From Hypsibius dujardini (lineage: Eukaryota > Tardigrada > Eutardigrada > Parachela > Hypsibiidae): a stretch of DNA of 28,340 nt. The DNA is taken from contig LRSR01014294.1 in the NCBI GenBank assembly GCA_001579985.1, positions 1-28,340 on the forward strand. The letters run 5' to 3'. The position numbers were made by a program, and so were the translations under genes. The notes below the pieces were generated by a model. It made no database searches. It worked only from the letters and a program-made list of their open reading frames with translations, and was not told the DNA's origin. This document shows positions 10,319-26,662 of this stretch, piece after piece (positions within the stretch are counted from its first letter, which is position 1; every line of letters starts with the position of its first letter).

Positions 10319-11089
10319 GTTTAATATTTTATATTAGTCAGTATTTGTATTTTTATAGATATGTACGCTTGTTTTTGTCATGATTGGTTCTTGAGAGTTG
10401 AGAAGCCACGCTGATTTATGATTGGTTTCTGCGCAGTGATGTCGTCCTGTCATCTGCGTGGTTCCTTTTGCTAAACAAGCACCGCTTTTATGGCTTTTCC
10501 GCTTTCTGAGTTTTTGACTGCTGATTGATTGTTAGTCAAAACAGCCATCGGTAAGTTATGGCTTGTAGTTATCGGTCAACAGACTTTTTATCCCCTGGAC
10601 CACCATGTATTAGAACATGCACAACACAACGTCACGTTTCATGTGTCGCAGAAATGGTCAAGCTGCAAGCTAGTTCCTTAACCGGTTTCTCTCTTTACTT
10701 TTCCCTACGCGTAATTCCTCCTCGATGAGGCCATTCAATTCAACGGAAAACAACCCCAAAATTTGGAGCCTTTTTGGGAAAGAAAACAGCAATTGTACCC
10801 CAGCAAAATACATTACTTTAATTTCACAACGGTTGTGGGTGGATCAGGGTTGTGCCGTACCTTTTTTTTCTGGCGGCATAAATTGACCATTTGATCGATC
10901 TATTGACTCGTATAATCGCTACAATTATTCGTCTGTCTATTTGTTTTAAGCTAATAATTCACTTTTAAATCTTAAATCGTCATGCATTGTCTGAATTACA
11001 AACTATAATGTAGTACAATGATTCTTACTGTTAACCCCAGTCTAAAACAAAATATAGTTCTTATTGAGTTATTTAAAAGACCCATATAA
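10319..11089. other. Intron or spacer DNA, no gene seen
   Basis: AT-rich sequence without conserved coding potential. Two inverted CCAAT motifs (ATTGG) occur near 10383 and 10421. It lies within the putative leader intron. Confidence 0.5.
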
Positions 11090-11180
11090 ACAGACAAACA
11101 GACAAACAGACAGACAAACAAACAAACAGATAGACAGATAGAGAGACAGGCAGGCAGACAGACAGACAGACAGACAGACA

Positions 11181-11217
<37 letters not shown>

Positions 11218-11218
11218 G
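11090..11218. repeat. (CAGA)n array
   Basis: Imperfect CAGA/CAAA tetranucleotide array followed 48 bp later by the acceptor ending at 11266. The Cys/Leu/Ser/Val ORF on the minus strand is a by-product. Confidence 0.95.
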
Positions 11219-11327
11219 TAATATCTTTGTGGAAGTTTTAGTAGAGCCTTATCTTCTATTTTGCAGTCTTCCACGCATAGATCTGCAACCGTGTTTCAAA
11301 GGAGCCAAAAATCCCGCGGTCTTACTA

Positions 11328-11389
11328 ATGGGTTCGCCATTTCATCAACCATCTTTTGCTCGGTTGCAGAGATGATCCTCTTCCGGTAA
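11328..11389 (+). CDS. Two short upstream ORFs overlapping as ATGA
   Basis: If the leader exon starting at 11267 is transcribed, a 15-codon ORF (11328-11375, MGSPFHQPSFARLQR, stop TGA) overlaps a 5-codon ORF (11372-11389, MILFR). The start of the second overlaps the stop of the first in ATGA. They precede the main ATG at 11504 and could lower its translation. No peptide family is recognised. Confidence 0.3.
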
Positions 11390-11503
11390 TCCACGCTGGA
11401 ATACCTTTCTTGAAACGCCACCTTCAACGACCAGAAAATTAGAAAAAAACGGAAACCGATTATTAATCCAATCGGAGCGACACGCCGAACGACTACACGA
11501 CTG

Positions 11504-12194
11504 ATGGCGAACCCCAAAACAACCCACTTCCCCACGGCGACATACTCCACGGCGAACCGTCAAGTTAACCACGCCCTCTTCCCCGCACCGGCAACTTCCG
11601 TATCCTCCTCCTCCTCCGGCCCGGCCAACCGTCGAACTGCAGCTCCACATCAAGATGAAGGCCAGAAGTGTATCATTCAAAGAGGAGCGCGACCGTCAGC
11701 CGCAGCAATACCAAACAACCATCCAGCTTCTTCTTCTTCTTCCCCGTCCCCCTCCCCCTCATCCTCTCCGTATATCAGCAGCAGTACGAACGGCCCCAAC
11801 AGCCGCTACTATCCATCACGCGATTACTACGACGATACTGCTGCTGGTAACACCTTCCCCCGGCAGGACGACTACCGACGACGACCGGACCACCCTTCAA
11901 CCTACACGACAAGCACTCAGCACAGCAACAGCAGCGGAAAGACTCGTCCGACCACTTTCCCCCTAAACCACTACGTCACTAATCCTCCCTCGTCGACGGC
12001 AGCAGCAGCAGCAGCAAATTCCAAGACGAGTCACGCTTCCACCGACGAGGACGTGACTCCTCCTACCCTCCTCGCTGGCGGTGCGGTAGCCGGAAAAAGT
12101 ATGAATTATTATTATGCGCACGACGGCGGCAGCAGCAGTGGCCGCCGAGACGGCAACGACGACGGCAGACAAAACTCGCATTTCCACCCCAGAT

Positions 12195-12225
<31 letters not shown>

Positions 12226-12790
12226 AGCAGCAGTGCTGCATAACAGCATGCCGCAGGCGAGGAATTCAAGTGGCGGCGGTGGTGGAGGTGGTACCACCTC
12301 CATCGGCAACAATGTACAGTCTCCATCTCCGTCGTCTCCTTCACCGCAGCAGCAGCAGCAGCAGAACGGCGGCGGTCTCGGTTATAATTCCGACTTCTCA
12401 CTGCACCTCCACCGCGACACCACTTCCCCGCTGTCGATGAGACTTTCCATGCCCTTTCGCACGGCCTTCTCCAGACATGTCGGCGGACTAGGCGGCCAGC
12501 AGCGGGACAACTCCTCCGGCGGGAATAACGGCGGCGGCGGCGGACGACCCTTCGGTCGGGGCGATTTGTTTCGTGAGGATTTTATGGATAACGACTTTTT
12601 TGACCGGCCATTTGGATTTACGGATAATCCTACCGCGGCGCCGACGGGCGGTGGCGGTCTTGGGAGACAACGATCGCCGTTTTTGGCGTCTGCCTTTTCC
12701 GGTGCCGGTGCGGATGACCTTTTTGCGGGGTTTGACGATAACGGTGAGTCACACGGAGCCGCAACCTTTTCTTTTGGGGGGAGGAATTAA
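11504..12790 (+). CDS. Low-complexity Ser/Gly/Pro/Gln-rich protein or 5' coding exon, family unknown
   Basis: An open frame of 428 codons starts at ATG 11504 (stop 12788-12790). The protein is mostly disordered: Ser, Ala, Gln and Gly runs and SPSPSP-type tracts, a Tyr/Asp/Arg patch near 102-108, and a more ordered end containing GRGDLFREDFMDNDFFDRPF and DDLFAGFDDN. I do not recognise it. A strong donor (AACG|GTGAGT, 12744) lies just before the stop, so it may be a first coding exon (11504-12743, phase 1) spliced further on rather than a single-exon gene ending in SFGGRN. The exon probably starts at 11267 (acceptor TTTTGCAG). In phase 1 it could join PP2A B'' exon 4 (23414) but not exon 2 (phase 0). 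The long frame with biased residues supports a real coding exon, but composition alone can also keep a frame open. Confidence 0.6.
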
Positions 12791-12903
12791 TTGTGATGTA
12801 TTTTGGTTCCGTGGCACAAGTGAAAAAATATGCATTAATATAAATACCTGAGACAAGCGAGGATGTTGAATCAGTATGAGCAAGGTTTGTGTGAAGGAAC
12901 TGA

Positions 12904-12994
12904 CCGTTTAATTGGCGGTTCTATTAGGCCGTTTAATTGGCGGTCTTATTAAGCCGTTTAATTAGCGGTCTTATTAAGCCGTTTAATTGGCGGT
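12904..12994. repeat. 25-bp tandem repeat, about 3.6 units
   Basis: Units start at 12904, 12929, 12954 and 12979 and read CCGTTTAATTGGCGG plus TCTTATTAAG, with few mismatches. The array lies 37 bp before the second copy of the TIR element. Confidence 0.85.
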
Positions 12995-13031
12995 CGACGT
13001 GTTGATTTTACCATTATGGCTTAATTGTATA

Positions 13032-13425
13032 AGCCGAATTAAGTCACCGCGCACACGCGCTCTTGACCACAGCTGACCATGCAGCCTTTACTCGATTGAT
13101 CGATTGATTGAACTTGTTTATTTTAGCGGAATTTAGAGCGGCTTGCTCAATCTCATTTTTCCGCTGGGCCGGGCGTTAAATCAAAGATTCAGGAGAAAGC
13201 AGTGGCAAGCTCTAGCCAAGAGTGGCTCAAACTCAGACCGCCCTGATGGCTCAAACTCAGACCGCCCTGATGGCTCAAAATCAGATCGCCCTGATGGCTC
13301 AAACTCAGACCACCCTCATGGCTCAAACTCAGACCGCCCTGATGGCTCAAACTCAGACCACCCTGATGGCTCAAACTCAGACCACCCTGATGGCTCGAAT
13401 TCTGCCACCCAAAATTGTGGCCGTA
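13032..13425 (-). mobile_element. TIR element copy 2, inverted, one end missing, internal repeat expanded
   Basis: The reverse complement of about 13032-13246 matches 6873-7094 of copy 1 with roughly five mismatches in 215 bp. On the right side (13400-13425) it keeps the TIR core TCTGCCACCCAAAATTGTGG. On the left side similarity stops after AGCCGAATTAAGTC (13032) and the other TIR is absent. Where copy 1 has a single 24-bp motif, this copy has seven in tandem. No coding capacity is credible. Confidence 0.8.
13223..13390. repeat. 24-bp minisatellite, seven units
   Basis: Units of TGGCTCAAACTCAGACCGCC plus CTGA start every 24 bp from 13223 to 13367, with 0-3 changes each. Because 24 is a multiple of 3, open frames with 8-residue repeats arise on both strands; these are by-products. 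Confidence 0.95.
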
Positions 13426-13675
13426 GACAGAGAACTTGATTAGGTTAACTTGAAAAATGCATGTACGGTAGTTATCGTGCGACTTTGTGCGACTTGGAGT
13501 GGAGGTGATTACTAATTAGTCAACAAGTCTTCTTCTGTTCGAGCAAAAACGGGGACAGAAATCGTTCCATTTCCATCAGACACATGAAAAATACACATCG
13601 AGAAGAAGAAGAAAAAAAACACATAATTCGTGCTATAGAGAGCAACGCGTGATGATCGCGCCTCGAACAGCAGCA

Positions 13676-13718
<43 letters not shown>

Positions 13719-13719
13719 T

Positions 13720-13757
<38 letters not shown>

Positions 13758-14608
13758 AGAGAGAGAGAGACCGCTGCCGGCACGTAACATATTTGTTCAG
13801 ATGGTTTTTTCGCGAGAGCGCTGGAGAGAAAGTTTACTTACTCAACTCAAGCCATGCGCGTGTGCGCAAGCGCACTTCCCTTCTCAACCCGCGAGAGCCT
13901 TGGCTTGCAGCGGACGAAACGAGAAAATATGTGTCTGTTAAAAATAGCCCAAGAATCTCAAGATCACTTTCTGCCGAGCAATGCGGAATTGCCGGCCGGG
14001 ATGCCAGCTGGCCGTGTAGTCCTCGTATAGTGAGTGGACCATCGAAGCAGAGAAGGCATGTACTGTAGTAATTCGCAAAAGAGAGCTCCCAGAAAGAGCG
14101 GGGCGACCGAAAGGGGAACAGAGGATGAAAATGCTTCCCCTCACGTCACACTTGTCTGCTTTTGTGGTATTCTGTCCCGGTGTGGTTTGTGTTGACGCCG
14201 AAGCGTGGAAATATATACGATGCGGACACTCGCGCGAAATGGAGATAAAATTGCTTCCGAAGTTTTGTGGTCGACGCCCGGATCGGATCCGCTCGAGTCT
14301 CCCGACGTTTGTATATGTAGTGTTAAAAGTTCTGGAGGAGAGGAGATAAGGCGGCAGGGTGAGGGGCCGGGAAAGATTGAGTGTCGGTTACTTGAACGTG
14401 ATCTGATACTACTCGTATACTCCGTATCGTAAAACCCATTCAGGCGGGATCTGGGTTTACGAGTTTCCCACTAAATCATAAAAGAAGCGAAGAAGTCTTC
14501 CGCTTTGCTTGCCTATGCCTCTCTTTGAAACTCTGTCTGAATTTTCTTCTGTGGGATGATTCTCTTATGCTAGACTGTGTAAGAAGTCTATTGCATGTGT
14601 CTATTCCG
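13426..14608. other. Non-coding region with GA tract and TATA-like site
   Basis: A (GA)n tract of about 97 bp lies at 13674-13770. A TATA-like AAATATATACG occurs near 14207, preceded by GACGCCGA, which resembles GACGCCGGA before the TATA-like site at 9748. I see no coding exon. It could hold an alternative promoter, but evidence is weak. Confidence 0.35.
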
Positions 14609-14614
14609 TTTGTT

Positions 14615-14647
<33 letters not shown>

Positions 14648-14685
14648 ACTTGTATGTTTGTCTGTCTGTCTATCTGTCTGTCTAT

Positions 14686-14744
<59 letters not shown>

Positions 14745-14808
14745 CCTGTCTGCTTGTCTACCTGCTTGCCTGCCTGCCTGTGTGTCTGTGTGTCTGTGTG
14801 TCTGTCTG
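14609..14808. repeat. (TCTG)n array
   Basis: About 200 bp of imperfect TGTC/TCTG tetranucleotides with TGCC and TTTG variants. Cys/Leu/Ser/Val ORFs in all plus frames come from the repeat. Confidence 0.95.
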
Positions 14809-15590
14809 AAGTGCAGTTTTCCTTGCCTGCTTCTCTTTATACCTTACACAGACGGACTGTAGTATCTAGCGATCTGCAGCGCAGTCCGGAGCAAATTGTG
14901 TGGAGTATAGCATGTTGCAGCTTGCAGCGATCCCGGCACACTCGGAGGAAATTACCACCATTTAGGCTTTTCTAATCTGTCAAAGTCATTACTGGTGTAA
15001 AAGTTGATGTGCTTCCTCTTCTCGCTCTCCGCGTAGTGTCTCTCTCTCTATCTGCCTGTCTGGCTCGTGAGTCCGCGAGATTGTCGTCTGCCGATCACAC
15101 ACAAAGCGATCAGCTGCCGGCATCACATCACGAGCTCTCACATCACAACAAGACCTCTCCATCGCTTAGAGAACTCTCAGCGACAGTCCCTGGTCGCGGG
15201 GGAGGTCTCGTGGTGGTGGTGTGGCGGCCGGCGACGACGACACGCTGTCAGCTGAATTGCTCATTAAACTCATTGTGCACATCCGTAGCAGTTCTATGTG
15301 ATCTCGCGCTCCCTTTTTAAATGAGTCCCTGTGCAATGGACAAAAGCGAATAAAACGCAGCATTCCCATTTAGATGAACGTGTATGATGAGTAGTTTGAT
15401 GTGTGCTGTCCCATTTGATTTATTCCAAGGGGACGCGACGCTTTCCCAAAATTGGCACTTCGGACAGGGAAAAGCTCTTTCCGCTTCCGCTTTGGCTACT
15501 TGGGTCGTGTTGCTCTTGAACAGTAGATTTCGTATGGGAGACCGCTTCTTATCTCCGTAGTCCGTATCAGAAACCGTGCATAGATTGGTT
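14809..15590. other. Spacer, no gene seen
   Basis: Mixed-composition sequence with short ORFs lacking family resemblance; a short CTCTCT tract lies near 15040. No splice-supported exon was found. Confidence 0.45.
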
Positions 15591-15690
15591 TATGTGTCTG
15601 TGTCTGTGTGTCTGTGTCTGTGTGTCTGTGTCTGTGTCTGTGTCTGTGTCTGTGTCTGTGTCTGTGTCTTGTGTTTGTGTCTGTGTCTGC
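15591..15690. repeat. (TGTGTC)n hexamer array
   Basis: Hexamer TGTCTG/TGTGTC array, degenerate at both ends, followed by scattered related motifs to about 15790. Confidence 0.9.
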
Positions 15691-15790
15691 GGCTGTCTCT
15701 GTCGGTATCTGGGTACATCTCTGTTTCTGTGTCCTTGTCTGTATCTCTCTGCGTGAGCCTATACTGATCAGGTTGTGTGTGTGTCTGTAT

Positions 15791-16499
15791 CCGGACATGG
15801 GAAATACGATTGCCGTACTCTTAATCCCATTCCACAAAAAAGTCAATGTTAACAATGAATGTGGTTACGATTATGAAACTCTAAACAGCCGGAGCTCTTT
15901 GTTTGACGACTGTCTCTGCTAAAACGGAAATTCGTTTTAAGGCAATTGTAGCGGGGTGAGGAAGAGGGCCAAACGAGTGAAGGGACAACCGGAAACAGCT
16001 GAAGACTCGGGTTATCGCAATCCTTCTCTCGTGTGAGGCTCATTCAAACAGCTGGAAAAAAACTGGATGGAGAAAATGTGTTTGTCTGCGTCAATGTAAT
16101 ATCTGCCGGATATGACAGCCGGAGGGGTCTTCCTATCGGAAGGAGTGCGCGGGAGGAAATGGCAATGGGGGCTAAACTTTGTCGATTGGGAGAATGATGA
16201 TCGTGTACTGAGGCGAGTGTAATCGGATAATGCTCGACCTTTTGTCTGTGTGGAGCTCATGTGGCTAGGACTGTTATCCGCACGTGCGTAAGTCAATGGA
16301 AAGTGTGGTGCAGAATTTTAAATGATCAACTTTAATCGAGTATTTGATCCCGACAATCGATGATTATTATATTATTTTGGATAAATGTATGTAGTTTAAG
16401 CAGACTGTTATGCATAGCGCCCATAGATTTGAAGGCAAACGTAGTCAGCCAGTCAGACACAAAAACAACGTGGCACCAGGCAGGTAGGCAGGCAGTCAG
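15791..16499. other. Spacer, no gene seen
   Basis: No conserved coding sequence or structured RNA is recognisable on either strand. Confidence 0.45.
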
Positions 16500-16512
16500 C
16501 TAGTCAACCAGA

Positions 16513-16545
<33 letters not shown>

Positions 16546-16636
16546 AACAAACAGACAAACAGAGAGACAGACAGAGAGACAGAGAGACAGAGAGACAGAC
16601 AGGCAGGCAGACAGGCAGGCAGACATGCAGACATGC

Positions 16637-16681
<45 letters not shown>
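16500..16681. repeat. (CAGA)n array
   Basis: Imperfect CAGA array with CAAA, GAGA and CAGG variants in blocks, ending in about 50 bp of pure CAGA. It is preceded by CAGG/CAGT-rich sequence from about 16475. Confidence 0.95.
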
Positions 16682-16683
<2 letters not shown>

Positions 16684-17538
16684 CTTTAAACCGCTAAGCA
16701 AAGAGACATCTCCGAATTTTGGAATTGTTTCAAAAGGAAATGAATAATTAATTATATGGGCAATGTTGGCGAACCGAGCTGGTTTGGCGAGCGAAAAATC
16801 TGAGTGGGTTGACTAGCACACCTAAAAGGTACGAAGGAGAATGAAATTGGTATTCCACCCTCGCGTGTGTGTGCATTAGGTGTTCAGTTTCACAACAATC
16901 ATGGACACACACCGGAGACGGGGAGTCCTATGAAAAGTGCTTTATTATGCCACACACGCATATTGTATGCTGTTGACACCTCGTCGCGAACTCATTGTGG
17001 TTCTTCATAATGTCCGCAACAAAACCATAAAGCAGAAGGGCGCCGTACTGTTAAACAGAGCAACGTGCTACTTCATATACGAATCTTCCTACTCGCCTTG
17101 CTATTTTAGCGCAAAATTCTCTCCAAGAACTCTCCCCCAGCTCTCCATACCTATAACAGTAAAGTGTGAGGCAGCTGTGCCGGTGCACAAATATGCACAA
17201 ATAATTTTATGAGTATGAGTAATACATGTATGAGTATGAGTATATGTATACTTATAATCATGGAAGAAACTCTTGAGATGTAACTGTACTCGCATATGAC
17301 GGCTAATTGTTGCACCAGAACGTTCTTGTCGTGCTGGTTTTTGCCTGTCAAGTATCGGTGGCGCCATCCGGAGACGCTCCTTTTATGCGTAATATACTCG
17401 TAATATTGGGGAACGTGCAGTCGGCCTTGCCCATCCTTACGTTTTGCTTTTATTGCGATCTTTTTCTCGATGCGTGTATATAGTTTGTCTCGTGGTGCGC
17501 GCAATTCGCAGAATCTCATTTACAGTGCGGGTAATAGT
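16682..17538. other. Spacer, no gene seen
   Basis: No coding exon is recognisable. A small TATGAG repeat occurs at about 17209-17243. Confidence 0.45.
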
Positions 17539-17834
17539 TGTCTGTCTCCCCTAGGTGTATGTCTCCCCTAGGTGTATGTCTATGTCTGTCTGTTGTCTCC
17601 CATAGGTGTATGTCTGTGTCTGTCTGTTGCTTCCCCTAGGTGTATGTCTGTGTCTGTCTGTTGTCTCCCCTAGGTGTATGTCTGTGTCTGTCTGTCTGTC
17701 TCCCATAGGTCTATGTCTGCGTCTGTCTGTTGTCTCCCCTAGGTGTATGTCTGTGTCTGTCTGTTGCCTCCCCTAGGTGTATGTCTGTGTCTGTCTGTCT
17801 GTCTCCCATAGGTCTATGTCTGCGTCTGTCTGTA
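17539..17834. repeat. Minisatellite of about 35-bp units, nine copies
   Basis: Nine occurrences of CTCCCMTAGGTSTATGTCTG separated by TGTCTGTCTGTTG-type spacers. A higher-order unit of three (two with CCTAGGTG, one with CATAGGTC) occurs twice at the right end. Confidence 0.9.
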
Positions 17835-18388
17835 AATCAGTGCTGGTTCGTATAATTGTGCGTGGCCGGTTCATCCGGCTTCGGTTCCTTCGGCTTCGGA
17901 AAACTCCAGTAAAACTGTTGCACTACGACTGCAACTCAAACTGCAGTGGACGGTATGATGCAGATTCTGTGATACAGATACAGTGTTCATCTTGCTGTAT
18001 ATGTTTTAACCGGGAAGCAACTGGGATTTACGATCCGGTATAAAACGCAAAAGTGCTGAATTGAGGTTTATTAGGTAACCTGACACTAGGAGCGAAAGAT
18101 CAAAGAAGTTGCTGACTCCGCCGAGTCGGCTTTCTTTTCAGCAACGTCTAAGTGGTTCGTCGTGATCGCTTGCAGGGATTTCGATGAGCGAAAAAACATC
18201 GAGGCAAGACAATTTGCACTTTTTGTTTTATTAAGGTCTCTTACGCAACAGTGAGGATGCAAGAGTACATTTTTACACGTAGTGAAGTACGACAAGCTCA
18301 CCCGTCAGCAGCCACATCTTTCAACAACACCATCCTGATTTTTTAAATAAAAATATACTTAAATCTAACAGTTGAACCGAAATAATGT
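17835..18388. other. Spacer, no gene seen
   Basis: Only short unsupported ORFs. A stem GTTGCTGA (18108-18115) / TCAGCAAC (18138-18145) could fold; no known RNA family is recognised. Confidence 0.45.
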
Positions 18389-18403
18389 GTCTGTTTGTCT
18401 GTT

Positions 18404-18446
<43 letters not shown>

Positions 18447-18486
18447 GTGTCTGTCGGTGTGTCTGTCTGTTTGTCTGCCTGTCTAG
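18389..18486. repeat. (TCTG)n array
   Basis: About 98 bp of TGTC/TCTG tetranucleotide with TTTG and TGTG variants. Confidence 0.95.
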
Positions 18487-19870
18487 GTAATGTCGCCGTT
18501 GAATGTGATCCTCAGCCGTTCCGTTACCGAATCAAGGAATTCGATATGTCTTGCGATTCGTGGGCTGCCAGCTAACAATTAAAAATGCAGAAACTGCCGC
18601 ACAGCAATGTGTGTGTGCGTGAGGTGAGAGTTGAGTGCTGCCGAAGTTTGACAGGAACAACTGGTACAACGCGCAATCAAACGCCAGACTGTCGCCGGGC
18701 CGCCACGAGACTACGCTTCTTCTCATATACACCACTGTGACTGGTCTGTCTGCTCTCTGTCTGTTGGAGAACTCTCCGGAGAAACCATCACCACCTTAAG
18801 AACACAGTCGCCCGCAGACACGACAGACATTGATAGACAGGCAGACAGACAGTGCGAGTACACTCATACTGTAGAGCCAGTGGCTCTGAAATTCTAGCCG
18901 GTTCTCTCTCTCTCTCTCTTCTTCAGACACTCTTGCGGCACTATGCGCCATCAATCTTCGAAACGGGGTCGAGCCGAGTGAGATCTGCTCCGAAGAATCG
19001 AAAATAAACCACATCACCACATATACACATACACATACACACATACACAGGCAATGATAGCGCCAGTCGTAGACTCGTATACCGAGAAATCCGAGATGCT
19101 TATATCCGCAGACAGAAGGATTAATAAGCATCTTCAACGATGATCCAACCGAGAGAGCTAGGAGTAGGCGGAAAAAAGCACTGCAGCCGGGATGCAGTCT
19201 ACTGGTCCTCATACTGCAGCATGGGAATGTTAATCACCAACCGTAAAAAGGAATATAAACATAGACAGCAGCATCGAGAGGTCGTTAATGGTCAGTATAG
19301 CGGAGGCGAACACGGGGCAACCCAAAATTAGAACAGCTATGGAAAGTACAGAAAGTGTTACTCCATCGGAGCGTATGTGTGTGTGTCTGTGTCTGCGTCT
19401 GTGTCTGTGTCTGCGTCTGGTGTAAAACCGCAAAGGAAGATTCGTAAACTGTGTTAACATGTGTGCCGAGGGTGGATTCGGACGGACGTGGCTTTGCAAT
19501 TTACGACAGACAGTGTGGCGTGTCGGTCTTCTGTGTATGAGCATATCAATGGTCTCCTCCCGTAGCGCGCTCCCAGCATGGAGCACCGTATCGTTATTTC
19601 CTGCGGTGTGTGGTGTCTGTCTTTCGTTAAGCAAAGCGGGGTAATTTTTGTGTGAAATTATTATTTTTTCCGTTCGCTTGTCGGCCCAATTGTTCCCGCT
19701 CTCTCTTTAATCTTCAGCGTGATTGTAATTGAATCCACCTGCCGTTTTTGCTCGACGGACGACAGCTGATGTTGAATCGATTCTCTTTTTTTCTGATTTT
19801 TCATTTGTAAAGGATGCATTGTAAACTGCTGCCTTATTACAATTCCGATTCATTCCTTTTTGTCGGATTT
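18487..19870. other. Spacer, no gene seen
   Basis: Contains a CT tract (about 18903-18921), an ACACAT run (19020-19048) and a TGTCTG-type hexamer patch (19377-19420). ORFs of up to 138 codons on the minus strand have no family resemblance and run through simple repeats. It may include upstream control sequence of the PP2A B'' gene. Confidence 0.45.
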
Positions 19871-20235
19871 CGGCGCCGAAATCTTCAGAACAGGAGTTTT
19901 CGTTCCTTTTTGCATGGCGTTCACTGATATCTTCAGAACAGGCGTTTCGGTTCCTTTTAGCATGGTGTTCGTTTATGACGAACAGAACAGACGTTTTGGT
20001 TCCTTTTTGCATGGTGTTCACTGATATCTTCAGAACAGGCGTTTCGGTTCCTTTTGCATGGTGTTCGCTGATATCTTTAGAACAGACGCTTTGGTTCCTT
20101 TTTGCATGGTGTTTGTTTATGACGAACAGAACAGACGTTTTAGTTCCTTTTCGCATAGTGTTCACTGATATCTTCAGAACAGACGTTTTCGTTCCTTTTT
20201 GCATGGTGTTCGCTTATGACGAACAGAACCTCAGG
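19871..20235. repeat. 47-49-bp minisatellite with two monomer types (AABAABAB)
   Basis: Eight monomers share GAACAGRCGTTTYGGTTCCT followed by TTTGCATGGTGTTC. Type A begins TGATATCTTCA, type B begins TATGACGAACA. The order reads A A B A A B A and a truncated B. A 165-codon minus-strand frame stays open across it, but unit lengths are not multiples of three and nothing else supports a protein. Confidence 0.9.
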
Positions 20236-20690
20236 AGTCAGGAGTAGAGTCTGTTCGATTTGGGTTATCGCTGAGTTGGGATTGCAACTTGTGATTTCCC
20301 TTTCGCAAGGTTCCGAACTGATTTTGGTTCGTTTTTTTGTCGAGATCTGCGCATAATTACTTCTTTCTCTCGTCGTGCGCCTTTATATCTGGGTGATTTA
20401 CCAATTCCCACTATGAAATGGCATGTTCGTATTGGAAATTTTCAACCTAGAAAAAACAGCGGAAATTTTCAGAATCGGATACGAATTTAATGCTCATTTT
20501 TAGCCGACCCTGAAAAGTTATTCACACAAAATTTGTGGAACAAATTTACCGGAATTCTTTGTTCCTTCTCGAGGGGATATCAATCAATTTGACTGACTGG
20601 TTTGTTGGGTCCTCGATCTACTAAAAGCGGCCTTTTTTTGGGGAAACTTCAACAAACGGATTATTTCTTTACAATCACACGTTTCCCGCG
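20236..20690 (+). promoter_or_regulatory. Upstream region / probable 5' leader of the PP2A B'' gene
   Basis: The 455 bp before ATG 20691 have no recognisable coding exon. The frame is open upstream only to about 20625 (TAA at 20622). A TTATATCTG motif near 20382 is a weak TATA candidate. Confidence 0.35.
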
Positions 20691-26645
<5,955 letters not shown>

Positions 26646-26656
26646 CTTTTTTTTGG

Positions 26657-26662
26657 ATTAAA
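26657..26662 (+). terminator. Possible polyadenylation signal ATTAAA of the PP2A B'' gene
   Basis: ATTAAA lies 12 nt after the TAA stop, with GT-rich sequence (GATGTGTACAG, GTGTGTTGG) 40-65 nt further on. The 3' UTR would be very short. No AATAAA is seen nearby. Confidence 0.45.

Noticed and set aside
13143-13439. ORF with 8-residue repeats (Ser-Asn-Ser-Asp...)
   Set aside because: It is the translation of a 24-bp minisatellite within a transposable element, open on several frames and strands.
14595-14975. Cys/Leu/Ser/Val-rich ORFs over TCTG/CAGA arrays (also at 9963-10274, 10996-11274, 16500-16701, 18372-18575)
   Set aside because: Tetranucleotide repeats have no stop codons in any frame and give the same four-residue pattern; no start, splice or family support.
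17539-17834. Possible CRISPR array (regular repeats)
   Set aside because: Spacers are the same TGTCTG sequence, not unique, and the host is eukaryotic; it is a minisatellite.
18796-19634. Minus-strand ORFs of 134-138 codons
   Set aside because: No family resemblance, run through CT, ACACAT and TGTCTG tracts, and lack a supported gene structure.
19707-20204. 165-codon minus-strand ORF over the 47-bp repeat
   Set aside because: Monomer lengths are not multiples of three, so the peptide pattern shifts; no conserved domain or promoter.
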